A stretch of 64,000 nucleotides of DNA from Oligella urethralis DSM 7531 (GCF_000372065.1 NZ_AQVB01000001.1:195375-259374); one strand, 5' to 3'; positions 54,116-64,000 are shown, numbered from the stretch's first letter. Translations and numbers: made by a program. Notes: generated by a model not told the origin, from the sequence alone.

Positions 54116-55618
54116 ATGCTTGATAATTTAACCAATCGTTTATCCAGAGTTGTAAAAACTATGCGTGGTCAGGCACGCCTGACTGAAGCTAACACGCAGG
54201 AGATGTTGCGAGAGGTCCGCATGGCATTGCTAGAAGCGGACGTTGCCCTACCCGTTGTAAGAGAGTTTATCCAAGAGGTCAAGGAAAAGGCCATGGGTCA
54301 GGAGGTGGTAGGTAGTCTGAACCCAGGTCAGGCCTTGGTAGGTGTCGTGAGTGATGAGTTGACGCGCATTATGGGTGGTGATTTGCCGCTCGCTGAGACC
54401 GAGTTATCACTTGCGGCGCAGCCACCAGCAGTCATTTTAATGGCCGGTTTACAGGGGGCGGGTAAAACCACGACCACGGCAAAGTTAGCACGCTTATTGC
54501 GTGAGGGTGAGCTCACTCAAAACGGCAAAAAAATCGATAAGAAAAAGGTCTTAGTGGTCAGTGCTGACGTTTATCGTCCGGCAGCGATTGAGCAGCTAAA
54601 GACGGTGGCGGCGCAGGTTGGCGTTGATTTCTTTCCTTCCGATGGTTCACAAAAGCCCTTAGATATTGCGCACAGTGCCTTAGAACATGCCAAGCGTCAT
54701 TTCTACGATGTCCTAATCGTGGATACGGCCGGTCGCCTAGGTATCGATCAGGACATGATGGATGAAATCAGTGCATTACATCGCTTTTTAAAACCGGTTG
54801 AGACCTTATTTGTGGTTGATGCCATGCAGGGTCAAGATGCGGTTAATGTCGCGAAGGCTTTCTCCGATGTGTTGCCTTTAACCGGCGTGGTGATGACAAA
54901 GCTTGACGGTGATTCGCGCGGTGGTGCGGCCCTTTCTGTGCGTCATGTAACGGGTAAGCCGCTGAAGTTTGTCGGTACCTCGGAAAAGCTAGACGGTTTA
55001 GAAATTTTCTATCCTGAGCGTATGGCGCAGCGTGTGCTAGGGATGGGCGACATTCTCTCGCTGGTTGAGCAGACGAAGCGCAATATTGATATCGCCGAAG
55101 CGGAGAAAATGGCCGCTAAGCTTAAAAAGGGCGATAAATTTGATTTAAATGACTTTTTGGATCAATTGCAGCAAGTCAAAAAAATGGGCGATATGGGCTC
55201 CATTATGGAGAAATTACCGGCGCAATTTTCTGCCATGGCGGGTCAATTACAAGGCGGTGAGGCTGAAAAGCAGTTGCGTCGTACCGAAGGCATTATTAAT
55301 TCCATGACCCTTGAGGAGCGCTCAAAGCCCGAGATCTTAAAGGCTTCACGTAAGCAGCGTATTGCTAAGGGGGCGGGCGTACAGGTGCAAGAGGTAAACC
55401 GCTTATTAAAGCAGTTTGAACAGATGCAAACCATGATGAAGCAATTCAAAAAGGGCGGTATGCAAAAAATGATGCGTGCGCTTGGTGGCTTAGGCGGTCT
55501 GGGAGGCTTGATGGGTGGTGGTGCAGGAGGTCTACCCGGTATGGGTGGTGGTCTGTCTGGCTTAGCTGGCATGGGACGTAACCGTAGCGGTAGTACTAAG
55601 CGTAAGCGTCGCCGCTAG
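54116..55618 (+). CDS. ffh: Signal recognition particle protein Ffh
   Basis: GTPase that, with 4.5S RNA, targets membrane proteins to FtsY/SecYEG. 500 residues. N domain; G domain with GLQGAGKTTTTAKLA (~117-131), DVYRPAAIEQL, DTAGRLGID and TKLDGDSRGGAAL; Met-rich M domain (FEQMQTMMKQFKKGGMQKMM). The C-terminus is a Gly/Met-rich tail ending in basic residues, longer than in E. coli. Confidence 0.97.
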   Translation: MLDNLTNRLSRVVKTMRGQARLTEANTQEMLREVRMALLEADVALPVVREFIQEVKEKAMGQEVVGSLNPGQALVGVVSDELTRIMGGDLPLAETELSLAAQPPAVILMAGLQGAGKTTTTAKLARLLREGELTQNGKKIDKKKVLVVSADVYRPAAIEQLKTVAAQVGVDFFPSDGSQKPLDIAHSALEHAKRHFYDVLIVDTAGRLGIDQDMMDEISALHRFLKPVETLFVVDAMQGQDAVNVAKAFSDVLPLTGVVMTKLDGDSRGGAALSVRHVTGKPLKFVGTSEKLDGLEIFYPERMAQRVLGMGDILSLVEQTKRNIDIAEAEKMAAKLKKGDKFDLNDFLDQLQQVKKMGDMGSIMEKLPAQFSAMAGQLQGGEAEKQLRRTEGIINSMTLEERSKPEILKASRKQRIAKGAGVQVQEVNRLLKQFEQMQTMMKQFKKGGMQKMMRALGGLGGLGGLMGGGAGGLPGMGGGLSGLAGMGRNRSGSTKRKRRR

Positions 55619-55669
55619 TCGAGAAGTACTCATGGTCTGCACGGTCTGCCGTGTTGACTGTGCAAGACA

Positions 55670-55705
55670 AAAGCCCTAAGCAATCACTTACTTAGGGCTT
55701 TATTT
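55670..55705. terminator. Bidirectional terminator between ffh and the LysM gene
   Basis: Perfect 11-base stem AAAGCCCTAAG (55670-55680) / CTTAGGGCTTT (55691-55701) followed by ATTT. Serves the convergent genes on both strands. Confidence 0.85.
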
Positions 55706-55719
55706 AATTAAACGCTATC

Positions 55720-56154
55720 CTATTTTGGGATACGTAGAACCTGACCTGGGTAGATTTTATCTGGATGGCTAAGCATGGGCTTATTAGCCTCAAAAATCTT
55801 CATGTAGTCGTTGGCATTACCATATTGCTCTTTAGCAATTTTGGATAGGGTATCACCGGATTTTACAGTGTAGAAATTAGACTCGCCCTCATTGCTTGCA
55901 GCCTCTAGCTGATTATCAACCTCTGCAACACCGATCGTATTACCTAAGGCAACGGCAATTTTTTCAGCGGTTGCAGCATCGGCAGCCTTACCCTTGACCA
56001 CTACCTTATCACCATCAACCGCAATATCTAAGCCCTCAGCATTTAAGCCGTGCTTATCTAACTCTTTTTTAAGCTCGTCAGCAGTCGCTGCTTTTGCTTC
56101 ACTACCACCAAATAGCTTCTCACCAACGTTTTTAACAAAGCTGATTAAACCCAT
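55720..56154 (-). CDS. BON-LysM protein, Kbp/YgaU-like
   Basis: 144 residues: a BON domain (~22-88, GLDIAVDGDKVVVKGKA) and a C-terminal LysM domain (YTVKSGDTLSKIAKEQYGNA, KIYPGQVLRIP). Same architecture as E. coli Kbp (YgaU), a cytoplasmic K+-binding protein. No signal peptide is visible. Confidence 0.9.
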   Translation of the reverse strand: MGLISFVKNVGEKLFGGSEAKAATADELKKELDKHGLNAEGLDIAVDGDKVVVKGKAADAATAEKIAVALGNTIGVAEVDNQLEAASNEGESNFYTVKSGDTLSKIAKEQYGNANDYMKIFEANKPMLSHPDKIYPGQVLRIPK

Positions 56155-56287
56155 TATTTGCTCCTTTTGTCATTGAATAAATAGTCGCTTCAAAGAAAAC
56201 GACTAGTTTGATTCTAGCAAATTGTTTTGTAACTAAAGTATTAATTGGTTATTAAATTTCAGCGAGTATCGTTTAGCTAGTGATGCT

Positions 56288-57226
56288 TTATAGCGTAGCG
56301 AATTTATCCGTGGCATCTAATAAAGCAGCTAAAATTCCGGGTTCATTAAAGGCATGACCCGCATCCGGAATTAAGTGAAAGGCGGCATGAGGCATGGCCT
56401 TAGACAGCTCCCAAGCAGTTTTAGCAGGGGTGCAGCAATCATAGCGCCCTTGGATAATAATGGTTGGAATATCAGCTAATCGGTGTGCGTCACGCAACAA
56501 CTGACCCTCCTCCATAAAGCCCGCATGCTTGAAATAGTGATTTTCAATACGAGCAAAACTGAGGACCGCATCCCGATCAGCAAGCGTCAGTGCTTTGGCG
56601 GCTGTAGGTAGGAGGGAGATGGTATTACTTTCCCATTGCGCCCAAGCATACGCACAGCGAAGTTGCTCATCTTCATCGTTGCCCGTTAGGCGACGATGAT
56701 AAGCGCTGACCAGATCACCATGTTCGGCTGCTGGAATGGGGGCGAGGTATTTTTCCCATTCATCAGGGAAAATAAAGCTAGCACCGGATTGATAAAACCA
56801 TTGAACCTCTTCTTTACGCAGTGTAAAGATGCCACGCAGAATCAATCCCTTGACCCGATTTGGATGCGCTTGGGCATAGGCTAAGGCTAGGGTAGAACCC
56901 CAGGAACCACCAAACACAACATATTGATCGACCTGGAGGATCTCTGCGCGCAAGCGTTCCATATCACTTATCAGCTGTGGTGTCGTGTTATTTTCCAGTG
57001 AGGCGGTGGGTTTGGAGCGCCCACAACCGCGCTGATCAAATAATAAAATATGGTAGCGCTCAGGATCAAAAAGCTGTCGATGTTGAGGGCTGCAGCCAGC
57101 ACCCGGGCCGCCATGCAAAAAGATAAGTGGTTGACCCTGGGGGTTGCCGCAGAGCTCCCAATAAACTTGGTGACCCTCACCAGTGTCTAAAAAGCCGTGT
57201 CGATAGGGCTTAATGGGTGGATACAT
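56288..57226 (-). CDS. pip: Proline iminopeptidase
   Basis: Releases N-terminal proline from peptides. 312 residues, peptidase family S33. The oxyanion segment is FLHGGPGAGCSP, then FDQRGCGRSKP, nucleophile FGGSWGSTLALAYAQ (Ser ~109), and C-terminal GRYDCCTP and GHAFNEP with the catalytic Asp and His. It follows trmB by three bases. Confidence 0.93.
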   Translation of the reverse strand: MYPPIKPYRHGFLDTGEGHQVYWELCGNPQGQPLIFLHGGPGAGCSPQHRQLFDPERYHILLFDQRGCGRSKPTASLENNTTPQLISDMERLRAEILQVDQYVVFGGSWGSTLALAYAQAHPNRVKGLILRGIFTLRKEEVQWFYQSGASFIFPDEWEKYLAPIPAAEHGDLVSAYHRRLTGNDEDEQLRCAYAWAQWESNTISLLPTAAKALTLADRDAVLSFARIENHYFKHAGFMEEGQLLRDAHRLADIPTIIIQGRYDCCTPAKTAWELSKAMPHAAFHLIPDAGHAFNEPGILAALLDATDKFATL

Positions 57227-57229
57227 GGC

Positions 57230-57964
57230 TTAAGCCTTTTTCTCAAAAATTAAATCCCACACACCGTAACCTAAATTAAGACCACGATTTTCAAACTTGG
57301 TTAAGGGGCGGTAATCTGGTCGTGGCGCAAAGTCGGGATAACGATTTTTTAGTGCCTCTTCATGGCTCAGCACCTCAAGCATTTGCATCGCATAATCTTC
57401 CCAATCGGTAGCGCAATGCAAATAGCCACCGGGCTTGATGCGGCTCACCAGTTGCTTAATAAAGGGTGATTGTACGAGGCGACGCTTATGGTGACGCTTC
57501 TTAGGCCATGGATCGGGGAAGTAAATATGTACCCCGTCAAGGGAATCGGGCGCTAGCATATGATTAACCACATCCACCGCATCATGCTGAATAATGCGGA
57601 TGTTAGTTATGCCCTCGTCCTCAATGCGATTGAGTAAGGAACCGACACCGCCCGAAAACACCTCCACCCCGATAAAGTTTTTATCCGCCGCAGCGGTAGC
57701 GATTTTGGCGGTGGTTTCGCCCATGCCGAAACCGATTTCTAGTACCGTCGCGGCCTGACGACCAAAGATCTCCTCATACTGAATAAAGCCTGGTTGATAG
57801 CGCAGGCACCAACGCTCGTAGAGCTCGCCATTTAGCGCACGGCGTTGACCGGGGGTAATATGGGTGCTCCGATGGACATAGCTTTTAATGTGACCCCAGT
57901 CCTTTTTTTCCTCGGTCTCTGCGGGCGTTGTTGGTGTTGTGTCCATGTGATCATGTGTTTGCAT
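57230..57964 (-). CDS. trmB: tRNA (guanine-N7-)-methyltransferase
   Basis: Makes m7G46 in tRNA. 244 residues from ATG 57964, which has a TGAGG site; a longer frame from 58015 would overlap metG by 35 bases and has no better support. Motifs: [31 protein letters not shown], and the family signature [19 protein letters not shown]. Middle gene of metG-trmB-pip. Confidence 0.94.
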   Translation of the reverse strand: MQTHDHMDTTPTTPAETEEKKDWGHIKSYVHRSTHITPGQRRALNGELYERWCLRYQPGFIQYEEIFGRQAATVLEIGFGMGETTAKIATAAADKNFIGVEVFSGGVGSLLNRIEDEGITNIRIIQHDAVDVVNHMLAPDSLDGVHIYFPDPWPKKRHHKRRLVQSPFIKQLVSRIKPGGYLHCATDWEDYAMQMLEVLSHEEALKNRYPDFAPRPDYRPLTKFENRGLNLGYGVWDLIFEKKA

Positions 57965-57980
57965 ATAAAACCTCAAGGAC

Positions 57981-60068
57981 TTAGAGAATGCGCATGCCAG
58001 GCTCGGCACCCTCAAAGGGTTCTAATACATAAAAACCGGGGTTTTGCTTGCTATCTGCGTGTGCCGCTGACAGCACCATGCCCTCAGACAGGCCAAATTT
58101 CATTTTGCGTGGCGCTAGGTTCGCTACCACGACGGTCAGTTTGCCGATTAATTGCTCGGGCTGATACATGGATTTGATGCCAGAGAATACTTGACGATGG
58201 CGACCCTCACCCAGATCCAGGGTTAAGCGTAGCAGCTTATCAGCCCCTTCGACCGCGGCACAATCAATGATTTTCGCAATACGTAAGTCCACCTTTAGAA
58301 AATCATCGTAGCTGATGGTGGGTGCAATTGCTTCGCCGCCAGGCTTGACCTCGTCGGTGGGGGCGGTGGCGGTAGGGCTTGCCTCAATCGCTAGTAGCTC
58401 GTCTAAATGCTTTTCCTCAACGCGCTTCATCAAGTGCTTAAACGTTGCAATGGCGGTCGGTAGTTCGGCTGCATCAGACCAAATAAAATCGCGTCCTAGG
58501 CCAAACAACTCCTTGGCAACATGTGAAGCTAATTCTGGCAGTACTGGCGCTAAGAGTACGGATAGTGCTTTAAAGCCAGCGAGGGCGCGTGAGCAAATAT
58601 CCTGTAGTTGCGCTTTTTGCTCGGCAGATGCCTCACTAATGCCCTTGGCCATTACCCAAGGTTGTGCCTGGTCAAAAGCCTGATTGATTTTATCCGCTTG
58701 CGCCATAATGGTGCGAATCGCACGCGCATATTCACGCGCCTCAAAATCGCTCACAATTTGCTCAGTTAAAGCCTGATATTCGGCCGCTAGCGCCTCTTTA
58801 TCACCGAGATAATTAAGCTCACCCGCAAAGTGACGGCTGATAAAGTTCGCCGCACGGCTGGCAATATTAATATACTTACCAATTAAGTCGGCATTCACCC
58901 GAGCAATAAAATCATCAGGGTTAAAGTCAATATCTTCAACTCGGCTATTGAGCTTCGCCGCTAGATAGTAGCGGAGCCACTCAGGATTCATGCCGATATC
59001 CAGATAGCGTAGCGGCGAAATGCCGGTGCCACGGCTCTTGGACATTTTCTCCCCACTGACGGTAATAAAGCCATGTACATTTAGCCCGTCAGGTACCTTG
59101 CGCCCTGAAAACTTCAGCATGGCTGGCCAGAACAAGGTGTGGAAGTAGACGATATCCTTACCGATAAAGTGATATTGTTCAGTATCAGAGTCCGGTGCTT
59201 GGAGCGCATCAAAATCAAGACCGACCTTATCGCAATAGGCTTTGAAGGCGGCCAGATAACCGACTGGTGCATCCAACCACACATAGAAATACTTGCCCGG
59301 CGCATCCGGGATTTCAATCCCGAAATAGGGCGCATCACGTGAAATATCCCAGTCATCTAGCTTACTTTCTTCTAAGCTGGTACCGAGCCATTCGCGGGTT
59401 TTAGCTAAGACCTCGGATTGTAAACGTGGCTTACCTTGGGCGTTGTTGCTCTGCGTCCACTGTAAGAGAAACTCCACGCAGCGCGGATCCGATAAATTAA
59501 AGAAGAAATGCTCGGAACTTTTTAGTACGGGTGTGGTCCCGGTTAGGGTGGAGTAGGGGTTAATCAGTTCAGTGGGTGAATAGGCGGTACTACAATGCTC
59601 ACAGGCATCGCCATACTGATCCTTGGCGTGGCAGCTCGGGCATTCACCCTTAATGTAGCGATCCGGTAAAAACATGCCTTTCATAGGATCGTAGAATTGC
59701 TCAATGCTTCGCTGACTAATTAGACCCGCTTGCTTGAGCTCCTTATAAATGGTTTGGGAGAGCTCGGTATTTTCTGGGCTGTGGGTATTATGCCAATGGT
59801 CAAACTTAATATGAAAACCATCTAAGTACTTTGGCCGTTCGGCAGCGATGCGGGAGATCAGCTCCTCGGGGCTGATGCCTTCACTTTCGGCCTTGAGCAT
59901 AATGGGTGCGCCATGCGCATCATCCGCACAAACAAAGTGTACTGTGTGACCGGACATTCGTAATGCTCTAACCCAGATATCAGCCTGTATATACTCCATA
60001 ATATGACCGATGTGAAACGAACCGTTGGCGTAGGGTAGAGCCGTTGTAACGAATAAAGTGCGAGACAT
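57981..60068 (-). CDS. metG: Methionyl-tRNA synthetase
   Basis: Class I synthetase. 695 residues, including the C-terminal tRNA-binding dimerisation domain (~590-695, [21 protein letters not shown]). HIGH motif in [16 protein letters not shown] in [12 protein letters not shown]. The zinc site has [17 protein letters not shown] (four Cys). A strong terminator for the upstream gene lies just before it. Confidence 0.97.
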   Translation of the reverse strand: MSRTLFVTTALPYANGSFHIGHIMEYIQADIWVRALRMSGHTVHFVCADDAHGAPIMLKAESEGISPEELISRIAAERPKYLDGFHIKFDHWHNTHSPENTELSQTIYKELKQAGLISQRSIEQFYDPMKGMFLPDRYIKGECPSCHAKDQYGDACEHCSTAYSPTELINPYSTLTGTTPVLKSSEHFFFNLSDPRCVEFLLQWTQSNNAQGKPRLQSEVLAKTREWLGTSLEESKLDDWDISRDAPYFGIEIPDAPGKYFYVWLDAPVGYLAAFKAYCDKVGLDFDALQAPDSDTEQYHFIGKDIVYFHTLFWPAMLKFSGRKVPDGLNVHGFITVSGEKMSKSRGTGISPLRYLDIGMNPEWLRYYLAAKLNSRVEDIDFNPDDFIARVNADLIGKYINIASRAANFISRHFAGELNYLGDKEALAAEYQALTEQIVSDFEAREYARAIRTIMAQADKINQAFDQAQPWVMAKGISEASAEQKAQLQDICSRALAGFKALSVLLAPVLPELASHVAKELFGLGRDFIWSDAAELPTAIATFKHLMKRVEEKHLDELLAIEASPTATAPTDEVKPGGEAIAPTISYDDFLKVDLRIAKIIDCAAVEGADKLLRLTLDLGEGRHRQVFSGIKSMYQPEQLIGKLTVVVANLAPRKMKFGLSEGMVLSAAHADSKQNPGFYVLEPFEGAEPGMRIL

Positions 60069-60081
60069 AGATTTTAAAAAG

Positions 60082-60117
60082 CAAAAAAATAAAGGATTAA
60101 GGAATTAATCCTTTATT
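60082..60117 (-). terminator. Rho-independent terminator before metG
   Basis: Perfect 13-base stem (60088-60100 with 60105-60117), loop GGAA; on the minus strand it is followed by a run of seven T. It ends the transcript of the small membrane protein gene. Confidence 0.9.
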
Positions 60118-60174
60118 CTAATCTATTGAGCTTGGATAATTTGAGGAAAGGGCTAGATTTGCAGAAGAGAGTCG

Positions 60175-60483
60175 CTATCTAATCTCACGGAATTCGACAT
60201 CGGTGATCTCAGACTCTGGCGGTCGTGTAAAATTATCCGATTGACGACCGTATTTATATTGATAACGTGAGGTAAAATTTGCTGTTCTGGTACGAGCACG
60301 TTGTCTTTGTTCGTGCCAAAACTGGCGTGCAGAAAATGACTTACCGCGGAGGCGATTGATGATATATAAAGCAGCTACCCCGATAAGCAGTGTAAAAATA
60401 AATGTAAAGGCCAATACCAAACCGATAAGGGTGATGGTAATAAAGGCTATATTAGCCAATAAGCTTTGAAAAAAGTTTTTCAT
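60175..60483 (-). CDS. Small membrane protein of unknown function
   Basis: 102 residues. One long or two short TM segments (~8-44: FITITLIGLVLAFTFIFTLLI) followed by a basic, Arg/Gln-rich soluble tail (EQRQRARTRTANFTSRYQYK) and an acidic end. No family recognised. Followed by a strong terminator, which supports a real gene. Divergent from apbC. Confidence 0.65.
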   Translation of the reverse strand: MKNFFQSLLANIAFITITLIGLVLAFTFIFTLLIGVAALYIINRLRGKSFSARQFWHEQRQRARTRTANFTSRYQYKYGRQSDNFTRPPESEITDVEFREIR

Positions 60484-60586
60484 GTTACGAAATACTCCGT
60501 GTAATGATCTGGTTTTCGTAGTCTAAATAGCTACAATCATGCTATTAATAATTAATTCTACTTTATAAATTTGGAAAATCTTTAGA

Positions 60587-61711
60587 ATGAACGCAGAACT
60601 TGCAACCTTATACAGTCGCTTACAAAAAGAGTTAGTGGACCCCGTTTTAGGTATCAATATCGGCCATAAAATTAAAGAGCGCGATCTCAGCTTAAAAAAG
60701 GGCATGATGTCTTTAATTAAGGGCTCCACCCTACATTTCAAGTTCGAGCCGGGTTATTTTTTAGGTGAGGATAAGCAAAAGGTCCTGATCCATATTCGTC
60801 AAATCGCCCAGGAGTGCGGTTTTCCCGAGATCGAGATTGAGTGGTCAGATACCATTCGTAGCCATGTGGTGCAGGGTGGTCTCAAGCCCCTGAAAGCTGT
60901 CAAAAATATTGTGGCTGTTTCCTCCGGTAAAGGGGGGGTGGGTAAAAGCACGACCTCGACGAATATTGCTTTAGCGCTATGCCAAGCCGGTGCCCGGGTG
61001 GGGATTTTAGATGCGGATGTGTACGGCCCCAGCCAGCCCTTAATTTTAAATATCGAAGACGCCAAAATTGAAAGCGTGGATGAGAGTCAGGGCGGTGGCA
61101 TGAAGCCGCAGGAGGCTTATGGCTTAGCAGTGAACTCCATTGGTTTTATGCTCGAGACTGACGCCCCTGCGATTTTACGTGGGCCCATGGTAGCGCAGGC
61201 GGTTGAGCAGATGCTTAATCAGACCGCTTGGCCTCAATTGGACTATTTAATTATTGATATGCCGCCGGGCACGGGTGATATTGCCTTGACCCTTTCGCAA
61301 AAGGCACCGCTAACCGGTTCGGTGGTGGTGACAACGCCGCAGGACGTGGCCTTATTGGATGCGCGCAAGGGTTTACGCATGTTCCAGCGGGTTAATGTAC
61401 CTATTCTCGGGGTGGTGGAAAATATGAGCGTACATGTTTGTAGTCATTGCGGTCATGCGGAGCATATCTTTGGTGAAGAGGGTGGTAAAAACATGGCGCA
61501 GGAGCTTGAAGTGCCATGGTTAGGTGCATTGCCATTAAGTCGTGCGGTACGTGAACAAACGGATGCTGGTCAGCCAACGGTGGTTTCTGACCCCGAATCG
61601 GAAGCTGCTAAGCGTTATCATTTGATTGCGCGTCGCCTTGCCTATAATATTTCCGAATTGCCTATCGACCGAAGCGGTGCTTTCCCCAAAGTAGTTGTGG
61701 AAAATCTTTAA
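60587..61711 (+). CDS. apbC: Iron-sulfur carrier ATPase ApbC/Mrp
   Basis: Delivers Fe-S clusters. 374 residues. N-terminal MIP18-like domain (~1-95), P-loop SSGKGGVGKSTTS (~107-119), DADVYGPSQP, and IDMPPGTGDIALTLSQ. The metal-binding CxxC is in VCSHCGHAEHIFG. Many Mrp proteins occur divergent from or near metG, as here. Ribosome-binding site weak. Confidence 0.95.
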   Translation: MNAELATLYSRLQKELVDPVLGINIGHKIKERDLSLKKGMMSLIKGSTLHFKFEPGYFLGEDKQKVLIHIRQIAQECGFPEIEIEWSDTIRSHVVQGGLKPLKAVKNIVAVSSGKGGVGKSTTSTNIALALCQAGARVGILDADVYGPSQPLILNIEDAKIESVDESQGGGMKPQEAYGLAVNSIGFMLETDAPAILRGPMVAQAVEQMLNQTAWPQLDYLIIDMPPGTGDIALTLSQKAPLTGSVVVTTPQDVALLDARKGLRMFQRVNVPILGVVENMSVHVCSHCGHAEHIFGEEGGKNMAQELEVPWLGALPLSRAVREQTDAGQPTVVSDPESEAAKRYHLIARRLAYNISELPIDRSGAFPKVVVENL

Positions 61712-61743
61712 TCCTAAACCAAGTCACTTAACGTTGATTACGC

Positions 61744-63675
61744 ATGGCATTTAAGAGCAATACGCTGCCCAACTTATCTCGTCTTTTTTTAGTGGGAGCG
61801 CTTAGTTTAGGCTTCGCAGAGCGTGCCCTGAGCGAGTCCGACTCGATGAGTGGGCCGATTTATGAGCGCGAACGTCAATTGGTTGCAGCCAAAGAGGCTG
61901 AGCGAGAGAGGGCAGCAGAGGTGCACGCCCTGGAGATTGAAAATGCCGAGGCCAAGATCAAGGTGCCTGAAGTGATCATTATGCCTGGTGGGCTTAGTCC
62001 CGAAGATCTAGAGGTGGTGGATGCCGCCATTTCTTCGGTGGTGCGTCAGGCCGATGATCAGGATAGTCGTGAGGCCGATAGGATTCGCCGGCGCGGTCGA
62101 GATGCGGTGCTATCTTCCTTGGCCACCCGAGGCTATTTTGACCCTAAGGTGACCTTGGAGGTAGGTGAGGACTTTGAGGGTGAAACCTGGGATATTAGTA
62201 TTGAGCCTGGCGAGCTCACGCATGTCAATCGTGTCTCCAATGAGTTTAGCGGCACCATTGCTAAGTCATCTAGCTATCAGCAACGGATTGAGGAACTACG
62301 CCAGGGTTGGGGCTTGCCTAAGGGTAAGGTCTTTATTAATAAGGTCTGGAGTAGTTCTAAGAACTCGCTCTTACAAGCGGTGGCAAGTCAGGACTTTTAT
62401 CTGGCTCGGATGACTCATTCACAGGCCTTGATTGATCCTGATGAAGCCACAGCGGATTTAAGCACGGTGATTGATAGTGGACCAGCCGTGCGTTTAGGTC
62501 ACACGGAGGTACAGGGCTTACGGCGGGTGCCGATAAGTTTAATTCGGCGTTATATACGCTATGAGCCGGGTGAGGAGTTTTCTCAGGAAAAGCTAGACGA
62601 ATGGCAGCAGACCTTACAATCCACCAATTTTTTTCGTGGTGCCTTTGTCACGATTAAAAAGCCCGACGATCCAGCGATTTACGAGCAGGACGAAGCGGTC
62701 TTGCCTGTTTTGGTGCGCGTCACTGAGGGGCCAGCCCGCATTATGTCCGCTGCGGTGGGTATTGATGAGGTGAACACCTTCCGGGTTGAGGGCGTATACC
62801 GTCAAAATGTGGTGTGGAATCAAGCGGTGACCATGGAGGCTGGTGCTAGTCTGGGACTTAAGGAGCAGCGCGGTTATTTTGATATTTACCGAGCACCGAA
62901 CTACGATGGGACGGTTGATAGTTTCGGTATTATGGCGCGCCATTCGGATTACTCGGATGAGGAGGTCAGTCGCGCTGCCTTGGGTTGGAAACGTACCCAT
63001 GAATTTAAATTGGATCCGGCCAGTCGGGTCGAGTTTGAGAGTCGTTATTCGGCAGCGATTGCTTATGATTCGGTCAAGCGTAAAGGGCAGCCTAAATTTG
63101 AATTGCCTAATGCGGTGTTGACCTACGATTTATTGCGCCGTGATGTGGATAGTAAATTCGATCCGCGATCTGGTAATTTAATTGTCTTAGGTTTGGGTGT
63201 CGGCGCTGATTTGGAGCGTGGCGATCCCTTTGCGCGGACTTCGGTGCGTGCGCAGCAATGGTGGCCGATAGGGCGTCGGGATAATATCACGGTACGAGCC
63301 GAGCTTGGCTATGTGCATGCTAAAGATAGCACCCGAATCCCCGATGATTTCGGCTATCGTACTGGGGGCGCAGGCTCAATTCGTGGTTATCGCTACTTTG
63401 GTATTGGTGAGCGCTCCTATAAAAGTATCATTGGTACCCGTGCGCTAGCGGTAGCGAGTGTGGAGTACACCCATTATTTTAATAATACTTTCGGCATGGC
63501 CTATTTTGTGGATGCTGGTGATGCTGCACGTAAGTTTAAAGATATGAAGTTGCATCTAGGTACCGGAGTGGGCGCAAGGGTTAAAACACCCGCTGGTCCG
63601 CTCTTTTTTGATATTGCCTATGGCCATCGTGATCGCAAAATACGTTGGCATTTCTCCTTAGGTATGGCGTTCTAA
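61744..63675 (+). CDS. tamA: Autotransporter assembly factor TamA
   Basis: Outer-membrane Omp85-family protein that works with TamB. 643 residues. A signal peptide (~1-30) is followed by a charged helical region, three POTRA domains (~110-330) and a 16-strand barrel. Barrel motifs are FDPRSGNLIVLGLGVGADL and GGAGSIRGYRYFGIGE, the latter with the Omp85 RGY signature. No clear ribosome-binding site. The tamB start follows 10 bases after its stop. Confidence 0.93.
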   Translation: MAFKSNTLPNLSRLFLVGALSLGFAERALSESDSMSGPIYERERQLVAAKEAERERAAEVHALEIENAEAKIKVPEVIIMPGGLSPEDLEVVDAAISSVVRQADDQDSREADRIRRRGRDAVLSSLATRGYFDPKVTLEVGEDFEGETWDISIEPGELTHVNRVSNEFSGTIAKSSSYQQRIEELRQGWGLPKGKVFINKVWSSSKNSLLQAVASQDFYLARMTHSQALIDPDEATADLSTVIDSGPAVRLGHTEVQGLRRVPISLIRRYIRYEPGEEFSQEKLDEWQQTLQSTNFFRGAFVTIKKPDDPAIYEQDEAVLPVLVRVTEGPARIMSAAVGIDEVNTFRVEGVYRQNVVWNQAVTMEAGASLGLKEQRGYFDIYRAPNYDGTVDSFGIMARHSDYSDEEVSRAALGWKRTHEFKLDPASRVEFESRYSAAIAYDSVKRKGQPKFELPNAVLTYDLLRRDVDSKFDPRSGNLIVLGLGVGADLERGDPFARTSVRAQQWWPIGRRDNITVRAELGYVHAKDSTRIPDDFGYRTGGAGSIRGYRYFGIGERSYKSIIGTRALAVASVEYTHYFNNTFGMAYFVDAGDAARKFKDMKLHLGTGVGARVKTPAGPLFFDIAYGHRDRKIRWHFSLGMAF

Positions 63676-63685
63676 ACAAAAGAAG

Positions 63686-64000
63686 ATGATGAGTTTTTTT
63701 AGATTTACTTGGCTCCGCCTTATCGCTGCTATTTTGATCCTGCTGTTCACGGCTTTAGCCTTGTTGGTGGGCACGCAGTCTGGCAGTCGCTGGCTGTTAA
63801 ATACCGTGATGGCACAGATTAATGGGCGAATGCTACAGATTGAAGGTACCATCTGGAGCGGTATTGAGAGTAAAGAATTGGAGGTGGTTACGCCATCGCT
63901 CAAGGTGGTTGCCAAGGACAATGCCTTAGCAGTTAATTGGTTGAGTTTGTTGCGAGCGCGCTTAGAGGTTGAGCATCTAGTTAGTGGTGATTTAAGTCTT
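63686..64000 (+). CDS. tamB: Translocation/assembly module TamB (5' end only)
   Basis: The first 105 residues are in the window and the frame is open at its right edge. N-terminal signal anchor (RFTWLRLIAAILILLFTALA, then LLVGT) followed by GSRWLLNTVMAQINGRMLQI and EGTIWSGIESKELEV, the usual start of TamB (AsmA-like, inner-membrane-anchored, spans the periplasm). Two ATGs in a row (63686, 63689). It directly follows tamA, the usual partner. Confidence 0.88.
   Translation, partial: MMSFFRFTWLRLIAAILILLFTALALLVGTQSGSRWLLNTVMAQINGRMLQIEGTIWSGIESKELEVVTPSLKVVAKDNALAVNWLSLLRARLEVEHLVSGDLSL

Noticed and set aside
57965-58015. Longer trmB start overlapping metG
   Set aside because: The ATG at 57964 has a good ribosome-binding site and removes the 35-base overlap.
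1-64000. tRNA, rRNA or CRISPR arrays
   Set aside because: Intergenic regions were read for cloverleaf-like and regularly spaced repeats; none was convincing.

Overview
The window looks like chromosomal DNA of a moderately low-GC betaproteobacterium. My best guess is the Alcaligenaceae (the Oligella / Pelistega / Taylorella type of genome). The reasons are the metX-metW pair, a complete tol-pal locus with cpoB, a UbiM-like hydroxylase, a PP0621-type small protein, tamA-tamB, and the mix of Burkholderiales-like housekeeping genes with AT-leaning base composition. The placement is inferred from gene content and protein style, not from a database search. I saw no rRNA, tRNA, CRISPR array or transposase.

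Layout. 1-8.9 kb: the end of an unidentified Cys-containing reading frame, a pseudo-receiver/Fis-type regulator, hemE, priA, rep, a UbiM-like flavin hydroxylase and a convergent MnmM-type methyltransferase. 8.9-18 kb: a copper-chaperone lipoprotein, an alpha/beta hydrolase, the cell-envelope block ybgC-tolQ-tolR-tolA-tolB-pal-cpoB (minus strand) and proS. 18-27 kb: rppH, then a four-gene tripartite exporter (HlyD-type adaptor, RbbA-like double-ATPase/permease, second permease, NodT-type outer-membrane channel) and gshA. 27-34 kb: a small lipoprotein, metX-metW-ampG, then a CstA-type transporter followed by a tiny Cys-Cys-ending protein and an ArsA-type ATPase.

34-45.8 kb is an acetate/carbon-signalling neighbourhood: a 3'-5' exonuclease and a cNMP/CBS/DUF294 protein, a divergent ATP-sulfurylase-like protein that lacks the usual sulfate-binding motif, a transporter-fused hybrid histidine kinase and LuxR-type regulator resembling CrbS/CrbR, and yjcH-actP. 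45.8-49 kb holds a PaaI-type thioesterase, a DUF445 protein, a small secreted protein and a fused SpmA/SpmB-like membrane protein.

49-52.2 kb is the accessory part: AT-rich, with two toxin-antitoxin modules, a decayed duplicate of one antitoxin, an orphan 73-residue protein and two tandem DNA-binding-only LuxR mini-proteins. 52.2-64 kb returns to core genes: ypjD-PP0621-ampD, ffh, a BON-LysM protein, metG-trmB-pip, a small membrane protein, apbC/mrp and tamA-tamB (tamB runs off the end).

How genes work together: Tol-Pal, CpoB, AmpG, AmpD and TamAB serve envelope maintenance and peptidoglycan recycling; CrbS/R, ActP/YjcH and perhaps the DUF294/exonuclease pair serve acetate use; MetX/MetW start methionine synthesis. 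The observations I rate most worth following are the divergent ATP-sulfurylase-like protein, the CstA / Cys-Cys protein / ArsA-type ATPase module, and the tandem LuxR mini-proteins in the toxin-antitoxin island.
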